A stretch of DNA of 64,000 nt from Paraphysomonas bandaiensis (taxonomy: Eukaryota; Chrysophyceae): positions 186,001-250,000 of the forward strand of contig CBFFRP010000296.1 in the NCBI GenBank assembly GCA_965644295.1. The letters run 5' to 3'. The notes under the pieces are model-generated. The model ran no database searches, was not told the origin of the DNA, and worked only from the letters and a program-made list of their open reading frames with translations. Of this stretch, positions 25,377 to 38,130 are shown one piece after another. The position numbers and the translations under genes were made by a program. Each line of letters starts with the position of its first letter. The stretch's first letter is position 1.

Positions 25377-26101
25377 TATGGTCGAGTTAATCCAACTACA
25401 TCGCGTATCACGATGAACACCTTAGCAAGGAGGGTATTAAGATGTCGTCGTTGTTTCGTATGATGTGAGCTGTTGTTACTGTTCTGTTAATGCATGTGTG
25501 TGTGCTGTGTGCTCTATATGTAGGGAGGAGTGAGTATACTGTGGATACGTATACCGTATACCGTATATGCGTGCAGCAGTAGTGTACACATGTACACAGA
25601 GATAGGAGGGTACATTGCTCACTGTACCGAAATACAGAAAAAAAACTGATACATGTCCTGCTGTACTGCTGTACTGTATACCAGTACACAGTAGCCACTA
25701 AAAAAGATACAGGATGACAAGATCGCTTCCTCATGTGGGATCAGTACCCAAAAATGGCGACTTTAAAAGCCCAATAGTTTAGTTTATAATCCAATTAGAT
25801 ATATTTGATTGGATTAGAATTCCTTGGAATTCGACATTAGGGAAAAAAACAATATTTTGGTGATATTCTTCTGATGTGTTGAAGCAGAGGTTTGTACTGG
25901 TGTACGCTGTACTGCTGGAGATGTACAGTGATCTCCATACGATACACGGACTCGCTCATGTCGAGTCGATGTTGTTCAGGTAGCTACACAGCACAGCATG
26001 AGAGACACACACCTCTAGATTCACGCACCATGTATAGATAACGATATCTAGTTATTTAATACATCAGTAGCAGTGCGGTGGCAGCAGCATCAGACTATAG
26101 G

Positions 26102-27115
26102 ATGGTAACGGACTGGTATGTCGTTAAGACGATATTGGGACGATTAGACTACACGCTGCTGATGATAACCCTCCGCAAGCTATCCCCTGATCTCGAGGAC
26201 TCGTCTCTATCAGATGAGTTCATTAAAACTCTCAGTCGACCGCACAGTCAGATAGAGGATATACGGGTACGTACGGACCGGATGTTTCCTGGTAGACTAT
26301 CAGTCGCTGAGATCAGTAATTTACAACTGTATGTCTCCATATTCAATCTTGCTCGAGCAGCTAATATCAGTTTTGAGAAATATTGCGTGTCAGTAGATCA
26401 GTATCTCTTGCCCCCTACATTGCTAAGCTATGGAAGATTTGAGAAGAATCACAGCAGGTTGTTTCGGGACTTAATGCTTTCACAGTCGCTGAAGAAGCTC
26501 TCTCCTAATAAGGTAGCCAGTATATCTGGGATTAGTATCAACCGAATCCTCAAAGAAGCTCCGGCACAAAGCCACAGTGTTAATAAAGCTAGTGATGAGT
26601 CGACAACATCTCCTATGGATTCTAGAAACAAGCCGAATGCCGACACCAAGTCTTCCAAGACCACCTCTGTGTCGCTAAAACGATCCAAGTCGAAACGAAA
26701 GGGGAAAAAGTCGGCCGTCTTATTGCGCTCTCACTCTGACCCTCACGAACCTACGCTGCCGCAAGTAGTACCCCCATTACAACGAATGCAATCGATGGGC
26801 ACTTTTGGGAATCATAAGCAATATCCAATCAATACGGGCCGCACAAGTGGCAGAACTACGGGGCGCTCAGGCAATGGTAAAACTACCCTTCCGCAGATTG
26901 AATCTCCTTTAATTCAGCACTCGAGAAGTGAGGATATCATCCCAATGCGACGAGCTAAGTCTCTCGACCGAATGCCTATTTTCCAGTCGTTCAGTGAAGA
27001 CCGTGCGCTTAATGTAATCCCGTCTATTAAGTTGGTCAATGGAGATGTTTATGTTCATGACTTTGTGGCAACTCCCATGGGGTTAATGCGGAGTGACAGC
27101 CGTGTATTCAACTGA
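26102..27115 (+). CDS. Unknown basic, Ser-rich protein
   Basis: Single-exon frame of 338 residues from ATG 26102; an in-frame GTG at 26078 is a less likely start. The N-terminal 130 residues look alpha-helical and conserved-type (DWYVVKTILGRLDYTLLMI, LYVSIFNLARAANISFEKYC). The rest is a basic, Ser/Thr-rich, low-complexity region with a strong nuclear-localisation-like run (KRSKSKRKGKKS) and repeated R-S-x-S-D phrases that look like basophilic kinase or 14-3-3 sites. It was not recognised as any family. Codon content and length support a real gene. Confidence 0.6.
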   Translation: MVTDWYVVKTILGRLDYTLLMITLRKLSPDLEDSSLSDEFIKTLSRPHSQIEDIRVRTDRMFPGRLSVAEISNLQLYVSIFNLARAANISFEKYCVSVDQYLLPPTLLSYGRFEKNHSRLFRDLMLSQSLKKLSPNKVASISGISINRILKEAPAQSHSVNKASDESTTSPMDSRNKPNADTKSSKTTSVSLKRSKSKRKGKKSAVLLRSHSDPHEPTLPQVVPPLQRMQSMGTFGNHKQYPINTGRTSGRTTGRSGNGKTTLPQIESPLIQHSRSEDIIPMRRAKSLDRMPIFQSFSEDRALNVIPSIKLVNGDVYVHDFVATPMGLMRSDSRVFN

Positions 27116-28370
27116 TACGAATCAAATTGTGCTCCTGATATGGGGATGTCTGTTACAATGACATTGCTGCGTGCTGAGCGACTATGGTCTTGCACCATTC
27201 CATTTCATCATGATATTGTATATACTATTTGGCAGGATGTATGGAAGTATTGTATGTAGCTTTATTTGTAGATTTGTTTGCTGCCTGGTGAGATTTGTTG
27301 TGGATGTATGCAGGATGACGTGTTTTCTGTAGTAATTCCAAGTATAACGTGACATGACGCGGTGTATCGTCATGCATAAAAATATAGCGTACACTTTCAT
27401 AACTGAGTAAACGTAAATGTTGATATATTTATAACAAAACAGAGTGTTCGTATTAAGTTTAGTTATACATTCTTGTATGAGAATAGGAAGGGCAGCTTCT
27501 AAACTGTGATATGTGTTAAGTAGCTATCTATCCCTGTTTTGTCTTCAAAATGTGCTTTTGATCTGAATTGAGTTCAACAAAACACTCATATTAGCACCGG
27601 GTAAATATAGACATTCGACTTAAAGATTCGGTCAATTGGAACGCTCTTTATGTTTATGTTAATTATGAAATTGACAGCCATATGGATGTGATTTACACGA
27701 TTTTTGAGAAAAGAGAAACCACAATGATGAGTCAACTTTCAAAAACAAACACTCTAAGTTGTATTTCTATTCTTCGTCTGATGTGGAATATTACAATGAT
27801 GTCAGTGCAAGCAATCTATAATTATAACCCGTGGGCTTTGCAACAATTTCAAGAATATTACAGGAGAGTTTAAGTGCCAGGGCCAGGCAAAAAATATATT
27901 GTGTTAGAATTGGACATTTCACTGAAGTTAACTTTGCTCTACACGTAAACCTTAATCTTGCTATGTTGAACACAATGCACTTTCAAGTAAGAAATTATAA
28001 TTATTATTCTGAACACTTCACTACATATTCGTGTAACATATGTTGAAACATCTGTTCTCAGCAATATCTGTTTATCATATGTTCATCAGTCAGTTCTATA
28101 TTTTGTATAGTCATACATCAGTAACTGAATTTAATTCATTTGTACCTATAATCACCCGTTACACCTATGAGTTGACTTCACCTATTGCACACTATTAACT
28201 CAGTCACTTCAATTGCACAATATATATCACATCATATTGCAGAATTCAACATATTGGATTGCAATATATTGCAACATATATTTAATAATTATTATTGGTC
28301 TTTAAAATATTATTATTATTATTATTTACTTTTGCTGGCAATATATTGCAATATATTGTTATCGCCCCCT
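27116..28370. other. Intergenic stretch ending in a hAT-like terminus
   Basis: No gene seen. Near 28248-28372 the sequence contains caatatattg palindromes and ends tgttatcgccccctg. Read backward this is CAGGGGGCGATAACAATA, close to the terminus of the hAT element at 36358. It is probably the remnant of a related element whose other end was not found. Confidence 0.5.
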
Positions 28371-28375
28371 GTTAA

Positions 28376-28585
28376 GTGGCATATCTGATGTTATATACGT
28401 GGTTAGGAGCAGTGCCACCGTGCCACCCAGTTCTATCAGGTTTTTGGGTCATGTCATGCTTCTTATCAGGATTGTGTGCCTCATTCTATACACACAGCAT
28501 TCAAACCAGTGCACTAGCAGAGGTTAAGCGTGTTGTATATAAAGGTGATGATTCTAATTAAGGCAATAAGAACCTAGTGCGACTA
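28376..28585. repeat. Dispersed repeat D, inverted partial copy
   Basis: The reverse complement of this segment matches the first 230 bases of repeat D at 38923-39435: catatctgatg.tatata, aggttaagc and taattaaggcaataagaa occur in the same order. Confidence 0.7.
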
Positions 28586-28976
28586 AAACTTTTCACCTTC
28601 ATCATCACACGTACAAAACCTCACAGTTGCTATTCCCAATCAGTACTGTGTTACTACACAAGTATAATTTTATAGTATAAGGTCGTGTCTAAGGCCGTTA
28701 AACTGTTAGCTACACCAGTGGTATCAAAATATCAATATATCAACACATTGAAGGAAGATAGAGAATAAAGAATGGTGAGAAGCGCTTATCACTATTAATT
28801 AAGTTTCCATCACGATCTGTACCTTGCTAATCCCATGATTTTATGGGTACTTATTAAGCAAAAGGAAAGAGAGATGATTTTGAATCCGCAACCAATAGTA
28901 ACACTATTGCTAACTTATTTCGGGCGATAAAATTGGCCAATATAGTAAATAGGTTAGAGCACTGGTATCAATAAAA

Positions 28977-31900
28977 CTACTTAGAATTCTGTTCAGCAAG
29001 CATGTCCTGAAATCCTTCAAACAATACACCCACGGGAATCGAAAAGAGTGCGACCCCGATGAGCGCCATAATAGTACAAACGATCGACCCCAGAGGAGTA
29101 AAGTCGACCACTGCCCATTCTCCAGCTAAAAATATAGCACAGTAATAGAGCGCATCCACAATGGACACAAAGACTGCCGCATCTTCTCCCCCCCTAGCAG
29201 CCGCTTCAACATCTTCATCGTCACTATGTGGCTCAAGATAATAAAATAGGGTAGCTCCTCCGACCCAGACAATCAATGCCACGACACCAGTAGCTTTAAG
29301 AACTGGAGCCGCTTTCACAAAAACGTCGTCCAACAAAGAAAACGCTTTGAAAAATTTCTCCAGCTCCAGTATACGCGCCAATCGGAATATTCGGAACACT
29401 GTGGCATCAAATACGAGGGTCGGAAAGAATATAGGAATTACAATGACCTGGATGTAGTAGGGTGCAATGGCCAGTAGATCTGCCAGACCGATAAAAGAGG
29501 TCATGAACTTCGATCGCTGAAAGTTCCATTTGGGATCATACACAGCCGTGAAACAGTTTGTCAAATACTCAACAGTAAAAAATATTACGGAAAACGTTTC
29601 AAATGCTTGCCATACAGCATGAGGAACCGTCTCTTCAATTGACGGAACACTCTCCAGAATAACCGCAAGGATATTTAAGGCGATCAGAGCTCCCACGAAC
29701 GTGTGGTAAGCTGTCGAGGAGGGAGATTTACGATTCTTCCATATACATATACGAGCACATATAGGGGGGTTGGAAGAGTCCAAGCCACGGAGAACAGCAC
29801 TGTGAGTGATAGCATCTTGTACAACCATCTGAAAGGCTCGTGCAGAGGCACCTGCAAAAGTCCAGAAAATATCAGATGAAATTATAATAGCTGTACAAAA
29901 ATCACTTGGTAAATATAGGCGATCGCATATTGTAGTCCCAAAAAATAATAATAGCACGTAATATCGAAAAAGATTCATACCTGGCATGGCCCCACTTCTT
30001 GCTTTCCTTGCCAGAAACATTCGTTGACATTTGACCGCTGCATCATATCTTGTTTGTCGTCTCTTCTCGGCCTGAGCTTGCAGGATTTCCACAAAAGCCC
30101 CAGCTAGAATAGAGGCCGGCACAGCAACAATTCCTACAGCAACAACCACTGCAACAACGCAGCACAACTTGCCCCACAAAGAAAAGTCAACAATAGGATA
30201 GTCCCCAGTGAGAAGGACCGCGCTATACTGCAGAGAGGACAGTGCGGAGCGAAATCTTTTGTCTTCACTGTGTTCAGCATCATTCCGTTCGGCGAAGTAC
30301 AAACACTCGTTAAATAGGAACCATAGGACAACACCTACAAACAAAAATGTAAGCCTGAAAAACACAACCCTATCGAGCCATATAAACTGCACTGTATGAA
30401 CGTACGCTAATGACTTACCAGCGTAACATGACACGGAGAGACCATCCCAGCAGTCGCGGAACGCATCATCAACAAGAGATATGCTGATGACAACGTAAGA
30501 ATATATTTTACAGCTAAAACTGACAATCTAACGTAGTGTATATAGAGCACGTTTCTAATTTAAGTACCAATATAACTACTAGTAGACAGTGTAAATAGCG
30601 CACGCATGCTTGTGCGTGACGAGACGCTGTATAGTATACCTGGGAGCATACGTATCCAGGCGAACCAATCGCAATAGTCTAATTGCCCTCAGTGGACCAT
30701 CGTATACATCCATCAGACGCGCTAAATGTGGTCCAAACAACCCTCGTGCAAGGTACCAAGGAAATGTTGACACGAAATCAACAAATCCAAGCCAGGAGAA
30801 TATGTAAGTAAACCCATGGGCTGAAGTGCGCAGAATGTACTCCAGAGTGAACCACACGACAACAATCATTTCCAACACACTCACAATGTGCAAGGCTCTA
30901 CCAGTGTTAGTTGCGAACTCACACGTGCTGATTACTTCCAACGTCACAGCGAATAATGTTGCACACACAGATATGGTTTGGAACATTTTCCCTCGGGTGC
31001 CACGACCTTCAACCAATCTTTGAGACCAGTTTAACTCCTCAGAAGAATGACTGGAGCGGTCCTGACTACTCGGGTTCGGCAATTGCTCAGTTTGATCAGG
31101 CTGCTTCATCTCCACCTCTCCACCTATTGACCCATATCCTGACGGCTTATTTAACCGGTTCTTTCCACTTGGACTCTTCTCTTCCCTGCCGTCCTGGATT
31201 TCATTGGCATCCTCCTTGTCACCAGAAGCAATTTCACTTATCACACCCTCAAATCCAGCACCAAGCGCACCTACAGCAATCTACATTAATAAAACAGGTC
31301 TTCTTGTGTTTAACTAATAATATTGCACATGTGCTCGATATCAGTGAGAAACTCACCAACTGGTACAGCGAAAACTGCCACTGCCACAATTGACAGAAAT
31401 CCCACAATGATTCTACCGACTAAAGTATAATCACACAATGGTGCTTCCCCAGAGAGATTTAAGAGAGTCATCCACATCGCAGTGGGCACAGAGCTGTAAT
31501 ACGATCTCATCTTGGGATCCGGGTTATTTCGTTCGGCAAAGTACATCAGTGCTGAGCAGAACACAAGACAACATGAGGCAGCCATTCCACCAATGGCGAG
31601 AATGCCGTGAGATTTCGAAACGACACGTGAGAGTATCTGAAACCCCATAGAGTACCTCTCGTACTTCATCATTCGAAAGAGAGATATAGTGAGAAAAATA
31701 TACGCAGGACACCCCACTACACCGCCCAGTACATAGAGTACAGTGGGTAACCAGGACATTAAGTCAGCCAATGGCAGCAGACTACACCACATTGCCTTAT
31801 ACGTAGCCTCTGGGCCGGCATACAATATACGCAACACATGATCTACAAAAAAGAACACCGCGCACACAATATCCGCCAAATAAAAAATAAATATCCCTAA

Positions 31901-33102
31901 TGCAGGCATTGACTTCATGGTACTGAGTACAGATGCAAAGGCAGAGACACAAATGAATGACCCAGTCAGTGCTTTGTACGCCTTTTTCGTAGTTAACGGC
32001 GGCGGGGCCATTATTACGGACGCTACGGGGGAAGAAGTAGAAGAAGGCGCTCTGTGTAGTAGAGCCTGCGCCTCAGCAGCAATCTCTGCAGCGTCATCAT
32101 CATCTACGTCGTAGTCTTCTTCTTTGCCTGCAATAAAGCCTTGTCACAACATGGAACAGGGTCAAAGCAAAGTGTACATACCAGTATTAAGTGCGCTAAC
32201 AGCACCCTCCAAGGCTGCGCCTATTAACCCCGTGGGGATAGCAAATATACCGACAGATATTACAGCAGTTGCCACTGCAACAAACCTACCCAAAGTTGAG
32301 TGATTCTCAGCAAGTGGATATTCCCCTGACAGATTAAGAAGCACAAAGAACATGGCTGATGGTATTGAATTAAATCGATTTTGACATATACATGACGAGC
32401 CCTCACAACCATCATCGTCACACGTGCAGTGCTTCGACGGTACCCCGTCGGGTGGGTAGCACCACTCCATGTCCTCGTTACCCCTCTCCGCGAAGTATTG
32501 CAGTGAAGCAGTTACAAGCCATACAGCTCCCCCAGCAAAACTAGCTGCGTAAATTAAGGATTTATTCTCATTCCAACTTGATAGAAACGCGGTACTTGCA
32601 GCTGACCCGCGCTCTGATGCTGTAAGGAATTTCAAAAGTCGAAGCATACGTAGAAACTGAAGTGCCGGAAAAGCATCACCAGGAATAATTAAATCAAGCC
32701 ATGACGGCAAAATAGAGAACAAGTCAACAATGGCAATCGGCTGAAACATCCATGATAGGACACTATCCGCGACCCACAATCGCATTACATACTCTGCAAA
32801 AAGTGAAGGTGATAATAGAAGCGCTTGATTTCATAGTAACTCACCTATAGTGAACACTATCACACAGAAGCACTCAATTCCAGAGAACAGAGGGTCATAT
32901 GTCGGGGTGAGAGAATCAACAGTGCTCACAGCGAATGACAGGGTCGATATGAGTACTAAAAACACCAAAATTTGAACTAGAAATGGACCCCTTCATGAGA
33001 CACATGAGACATCACACGACATGGAGATACGCGGCATTACCACTCGCCCTTCCCGTCTAGAGTCTTCGCTATGTCAGACTTCTGCATAGTAGATGGTATC
33101 AT
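28977..33102 (-). CDS. Four-domain voltage-gated-type channel with G-E/D-x-P filters
   Basis: Eight exons: 33102-33041, 32990-32845, 32793-32182, 32127-31357, 31270-30640, 30483-30419, 30334-29981, 29851-28977. All splice phases agree, giving 3,516 nt and 1,171 residues. The protein has four tandem S1-S6 repeats. S4 segments carry R/K every third residue: FLRMLRLLKF, LFRMMKYERY, LRAIRLLRLVR, FRIFRLARI. S5 ends in YFAER (domains I-III), as in Kv channels (YFAE). Pore motifs are LSGEYPL, LSGEAPL, LTGDYPI and LAGEWAV, replacing TVGYGD; the acidic residues are E227, E501, D807 and E1125. S6 hinges read FAIPTG, FAVPVG, VAVPAS and FSIPVG. The I-II linker is acidic, and the III-IV linker has an IQ-like AAVKCQRMF stretch. 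The start could instead be ATG 33087. It is likely a plasma-membrane cation channel; ion selectivity is not predictable from known families. Confidence 0.88.
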
Positions 33103-33664
33103 GGGAACTGGAACACACTGTGATGGCTGAATAGTTACAGTACTTCAGTGAGGCTGGTGTGGCGGCATCTCGAATTGCTGATATGATAATCGTCAGCTCA
33201 TGACGCACCTGCCTGCACAGGCGGAGAACACAATTCCCCTGATTTATAGATTCACTGTATCTTATTGGGGATATTTTATATAAAAATCAGTATTTTTGTT
33301 ACAGCGTGAACAAACTCTTCAAGATATGGCAATAAAGTACAGCTTTTCCGATATTTTGAAGGCTTTGTATTTTGGATACAGCAGTATCCTGATACCTGCT
33401 TGATATCACCTACAGACACGTAGGAACTATTGGCTGTGACTGTACATTTCTAACTACAGTAGGACACACACCTCCAAGAGGAGGGTGCATATACGGTATA
33501 GGTATACATGGTCTGTACATACTGTAGCTGCTGTACAGGAGGGTTCCGGGTCGCCCATACCACTCTGCATCTACATGCATGCATCTGCCGTCATAGTTAG
33601 CAGTAGGTGCTTATAACTACTCTCATTGCTCAATCTACCCGCTGAGTTCTCTCCGTAGGCCCCT

Positions 33665-35734
33665 ATGGTGTTTCCGTCTGGCGGTAGCGCTGGTCTCATT
33701 GTCCTCATATGCATGCTTGTGGTTCTTCTATCTGGTCATGCAAGAGCCGGAGAGTGTGTATGCTCAGATATGTCCAGTCAGCGCCGTGCACTGGGTTCTC
33801 GTCGGAGTATCAAGTTCTCTGATGCAGTGGTGAGAGGCGTTGACTATAAGAGACTGGCCACTAAGCGGCACAGGAGACATATCGCAAAATCTGAAACTGA
33901 AAATAATAATTGTGAGGCGGAACAGGTTCATATTTCTCCGGGAAATAGCATCGACTCGATGTTCGTCTCTTATACGAGTAATTCTTTCAAGTCAGAGGTT
34001 TATTATTCACACCGGGAAGCCGACGTGTTAAATGATGCCCACTCGCAATTAACTGCAACGGGAACGCATCGAGCTTATGCGGAGCAGTACTACATAATCG
34101 GCAATCTAGTAGACCCCGGTATGGGCGAGCCAATTCAGACTAGCGAGTATATTAGGGAACTTGAAGACACAACCGCTTGGGCGTATGACAAGGACACTGG
34201 GGAACGTTGGGCAAATTGGTATGCCTACTATTTACTATTTTGTCTTCTAACCTGTTATAGGTACAATGTAACTGAAATGTTCTATAAATTCGGCCAGTAT
34301 AACAACCCTTATATGGTATATCAGTCTCCCTTGGTGCATGCCGTTGAACTAACTGGATTATCTTCTGGAGTTACCTATTACTACAGGGTGGCAGATTCAT
34401 GCACTGTTTTTCAGTTCACCATGCCGCGGTTTACCTTATCCGACACCTCAAAGTCTCAGGAATCTCTTTTTCCATTTTCATTTGGTATGATTGGAGATAT
34501 AGGGCTCACTAACGTTAGTATGATGACTTTCTCTGCTTTGGAGGCGCTAGAGAGCGATGCGGTATTGATTGTCGGAGATCTCTCGTACTCGGATGGTTGG
34601 ATGAATACTTGGGACAGCTTTGGACGGGCCATTCAGTCGTTAGGATCTCAGACACCTTTAATGACAACAGGTGGAAACCATGGTAAGTTTATAGTTAAAT
34701 GTTCTATGTAGGATTGACAGTACAATATAATATAGAACTGCAGTCAGGAGAAAACTGGGTCTCCTATCAGCTACGATATTTGACCCCGTATAGCGGTAGT
34801 GGATCACCAGATCCCGTTTACTGGGGTCGAGAAATGGGGCCTGTTCATGTGATTGCCCTTAACTCCTACGCTGCCTACTCGAATACTAGTATTCAATACA
34901 GGTGGTTAGAAAACTACCTCTCGACTCATGTGAACCGCGACCGCACGCCATGGGTTGTTGTGATGATGCACACACCCCTTTATCACTCAAATACTGTACA
35001 CTGGAAGGAAGGGGAACTCATGCGTCTTGCGATGGAACCCCTGTTATACGCTTATGGAGTGGACGTGGTTTTGTCTGGGCACTTGCATGCATATGAACGC
35101 ACAGAACCGGTATATGATAACTCACTAGATCCTTGCGGCATGACTCACCTTATTCTTGGAGACGGAGGAAATTATGAAGGTGATGGAGGGCCAAATGCTT
35201 TCCTCGCATTGATTGTCAATAATTTTGTATTGTGTAGGGGAGGCCACCCCTTGGAGGATAGAAAACACTTCTACAGGGGCTCCCGTCTGGAGCAGTTTTC
35301 GAGAGTCTTCTTTTGGTGTTGGCTCAATTGTTATTGTAAATTCTACTCACGCTCAGTTTTCTTGGCATCGGCATGCCTGTGGGTCCTCCTCCTCGGATGC
35401 ATACTACATGAATTTCAGTGACTCCTGTTTCAGTCCAGAGGATAATAGTGAGCATGCAATGGAGACCAGTGATTCTACGTGGATAGTGCGACCCGACTCG
35501 ATAACATGTCCTAACCGCCATACAACTACTGGCTACACTCCTACATCCTCTACATCTTCCGGCAACGACGACGACAGCGATGGATTATCATCCACAGCAG
35601 TTGCTCTTATTGCCGTATGCTGTATTCTGGGCATTTTGTGTCTAACTCTCGCCGGAGTGATTGTGTACTTGTATAAGAAAATACGAGTAAAAGGAAGTAG
35701 CGATGGAACAGATTTGCTCCAGGTTAAGTCGTGA
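33665..35734 (+). CDS. Membrane-anchored purple acid phosphatase
   Basis: Metallophosphoesterase of the purple acid phosphatase family, hydrolysing phosphate monoesters outside the cell or in vesicles. Exons 33665-34218, 34261-34682, 34736-35179 and 35238-35734 (introns 42, 53 and 58 nt) give 638 residues with consistent phases. An N-terminal signal peptide (LIVLICMLVVLLSGHARAG) leads to a fibronectin-like domain (VELTGLSSGVTYYYRV). The metal ligands follow in order: FGMIGDIG, GDLSYSD, GNHE (formed across the second intron), VMMHTPLYHS and GHLHAYER. The C-terminal signature WSSFRESSFGVG...NSTHAQFSWHR follows. Unusually, a Ser/Thr/Asp stalk and a TM helix (VALIAVCCILGILCLTLAGVIVYL) with a short basic tail end the protein, predicting a type I ectoenzyme. 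It is divergent from the four-domain channel with about 560 bases between starts. Confidence 0.93.
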
Positions 35735-36349
35735 ATCACTGTGATTTTGCTGTAAATATGCTGTGGGTAAAACTGTGTCATTGCCAAATGACTTTGTTGA
35801 GGTAATGAGGTTTCATCATACTGTGGAAACTCAAGTACGATAATTTAGCATATTATTAAATAAATATTCCTGGTATCTGCTTTTCTATTATACCATACAG
35901 TATTTAATGGTTTTACTCAGAGCAAAATTCTAGCATATAGCTTTTAATTGTCGGAGAAGACTGTTTGTATGTTGTTTGTCCATCTATTTTACACTGTTGT
36001 TCGTCTTAGCTTCTATCATGTGATACGCCTTGGGGTTTGCATAGAGGTGTAAGATATAGTGCTATGATTTACAAAGACGACAAGAAGACTGCTACAAGTA
36101 ACCCATTGTTGTATACCGATAGTAATACTGGGGTATTTACACAGACACTTCTTCAGCACCTGATGAGAGTTGCTGTGTATGTACCAACTCATCTACTATG
36201 CTGTGCTCTCTGGTGACGAAGATCGACTGTACCTTGATAATTTCTGTCTTTAATAAATCCCATGCATCACGATGCAGCTACAGATACAAGAAATGTATAC
36301 TCTGTTCTCTAGATGTGATATGGATATCCAGATATGTGGCGGGTGCTGC
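35735..36349. other. Intergenic stretch before the hAT element
   Basis: 3' flank of the phosphatase gene. Several AATAAA-like hexamers occur (near 35858 and 36250). No gene is seen. Confidence 0.45.
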
Positions 36350-36357
36350 GTACATAG

Positions 36358-37909
36358 CAGGGATAGGGAACAATATATTGCAATACTATTGTTAGGTAGC
36401 GTTCCATCAATAGTATTGATGGATTTTTTAAACCGGCCCTACAATACTATTGCAATATATTGCAATATATTGTACAATATATTGCAATATATTAGTATGA
36501 CTAATCAGTAAGTAAACACATCCGTAGTTTTCATTTTTAGTACTTGCCATATTTTATAAGGTCTAAGGTCACTTGATAATCAAACCCACTACTCTTAACT
36601 AATTAAAAGTTTCCTCATACTCATCCTCTGAGCCATCATCGGTGACATCATCATCACCATATTCATTCAATATTGATTGAAATATGCTTGCATCCGGCCA
36701 CAACTGTCGGTTAGCTTTCAGAAACAACAGCATATTAAGTGTAGTAGGATGCATACGTTTGCGCAACACTGATATAATCAGTTTTGCTGCGCTGAACAGG
36801 CGTTCACACGTATTGGAAGTACATACTACATGACTCGTGCACCTGTACTTAGATATTTCAACTTTTCGCTTCTTAAGTTTTTGAGCTGATTGAAGTATCA
36901 AACCAATCCGCAGCAGTGAATCCGTAGAATTTCTCTTCATCAGGTAGATCTTCATCGAAAACAGTGTTGTCATCAATATCCTCTTGCACATTACAAGACA
37001 ACAATAACAAATTCGGAGTATTGGTTCGGTCGCAAAAGGTTGCAAATATTGCACTGTAGTGGTGGGAGTCCGACGTCCAACCGTCCATGACTAGACCAAA
37101 TGTTGGTGGTAATATATCTTTAATCATATCACGTAGCTTCAGTTCCAACAGTCTCATATATTTTTTCAGTGTTTTTGTAGTTATCTTACCCAAAGAAGTC
37201 TTATTTCTAGTTAATTTCTTCTCACAGAAATTTAATGGAAGATTTTCCTCGACAATCCACTCCACCCACTCATAAATTGTTTTCGCCTTGTCTGAAGGCT
37301 GCAGAACAAAAGCATCCATGGGACCATTGGTGCAGACAGCCCGTAAATACCTCTTCAATGTCTCCTCCCACACATCATGAGAGAAAGTGTGATCCTTTAG
37401 ATTGTTGTATCCATTCCGAATATTCTGTTGTCGTTTACGTCCGCAGATTTTACACTCGTGTTTGTTCGGGACACCTTCGACCGGACTCCAAAAACAGCGG
37501 TAAATGTCCCTACTCTTGTATGCACTCATCATTCAGTTGTCTCTTCTTGTCACTATAGGATATATATACTATATTAAGAGAAGTACTGTACATACATGTG
37601 GAGAGGTGTAGAGTGCTGTTTGAGCTGGCGATACATAAAAAATAGAAAATAACATCAAAAATAGGCTTTTTTTCTTATTTTCCGGATATTTGTATACAGA
37701 GGCGTATATTTTGCACCATACAGTTGATGATCTTCTCTTATATGACTATCATAATATTGATTGCAATATATTGCAATAGTATTGTGAGCTCTATTAACAG
37801 AAACACTATTGATGGAATATTTGACCAGTCCACCAATCAATATATTTTACAATATATTGCAATATATTGTACAATATATTGCAATACAATATATTGTTCC
37901 CTATCCCTG
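36358..37909. mobile_element. hAT DNA transposon, internally deleted
   Basis: The ends are inverted copies of CAGGGATAGGGAAC followed by alternating CAATATATTG palindromes over roughly 100-140 bases. The 8-base target duplication GTACATAG is perfect at 36350-36357 and 37910-37917. The element is 1,552 bases and carries pieces of a transposase on the minus strand. A typical autonomous hAT is longer, and the middle of the transposase is absent here. Confidence 0.93.
36599..37532 (-). pseudogene. Broken hAT transposase
   Basis: The 5' frame (37532-36873) has a BED-type zinc finger (CKICGRKRQQ ... H) and the start of the catalytic region (FGLVMDGWTSDSHHYSAIFA). The 3' frame (37054-36599) has the C-terminal hAT dimerisation block (TCERLFSAAKLIISVLRKRM, LLFLKANRQLW). 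The two overlap in different frames around 36900, and the central catalytic region between them is missing. The product cannot be an active transposase. Confidence 0.85.
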
Positions 37910-38130
37910 GTACATAGTGCGAGTACTTGTACATACAGCTGTACAGCAATATATTGTATATTGGCTATTGAAGGGGGGTTTCCAGTATCAGAATCTACAA
38001 TGAATAATAACGATATAGTAATTGCTGACTCTGAACTTGAAAAGCGTATTGAAGTATTAAAATTAACAAAAATAAAAATATCAATGAAACTTTTTGCGTG
38101 CCTACCCCTATTTGTCATAAACATCGAAAT

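Noticed and set aside
36368-37890. CAATATATTG arrays as a CRISPR-like or telomeric repeat
   Set aside because: They sit inside the inverted ends of the hAT transposon and have no regular spacers.
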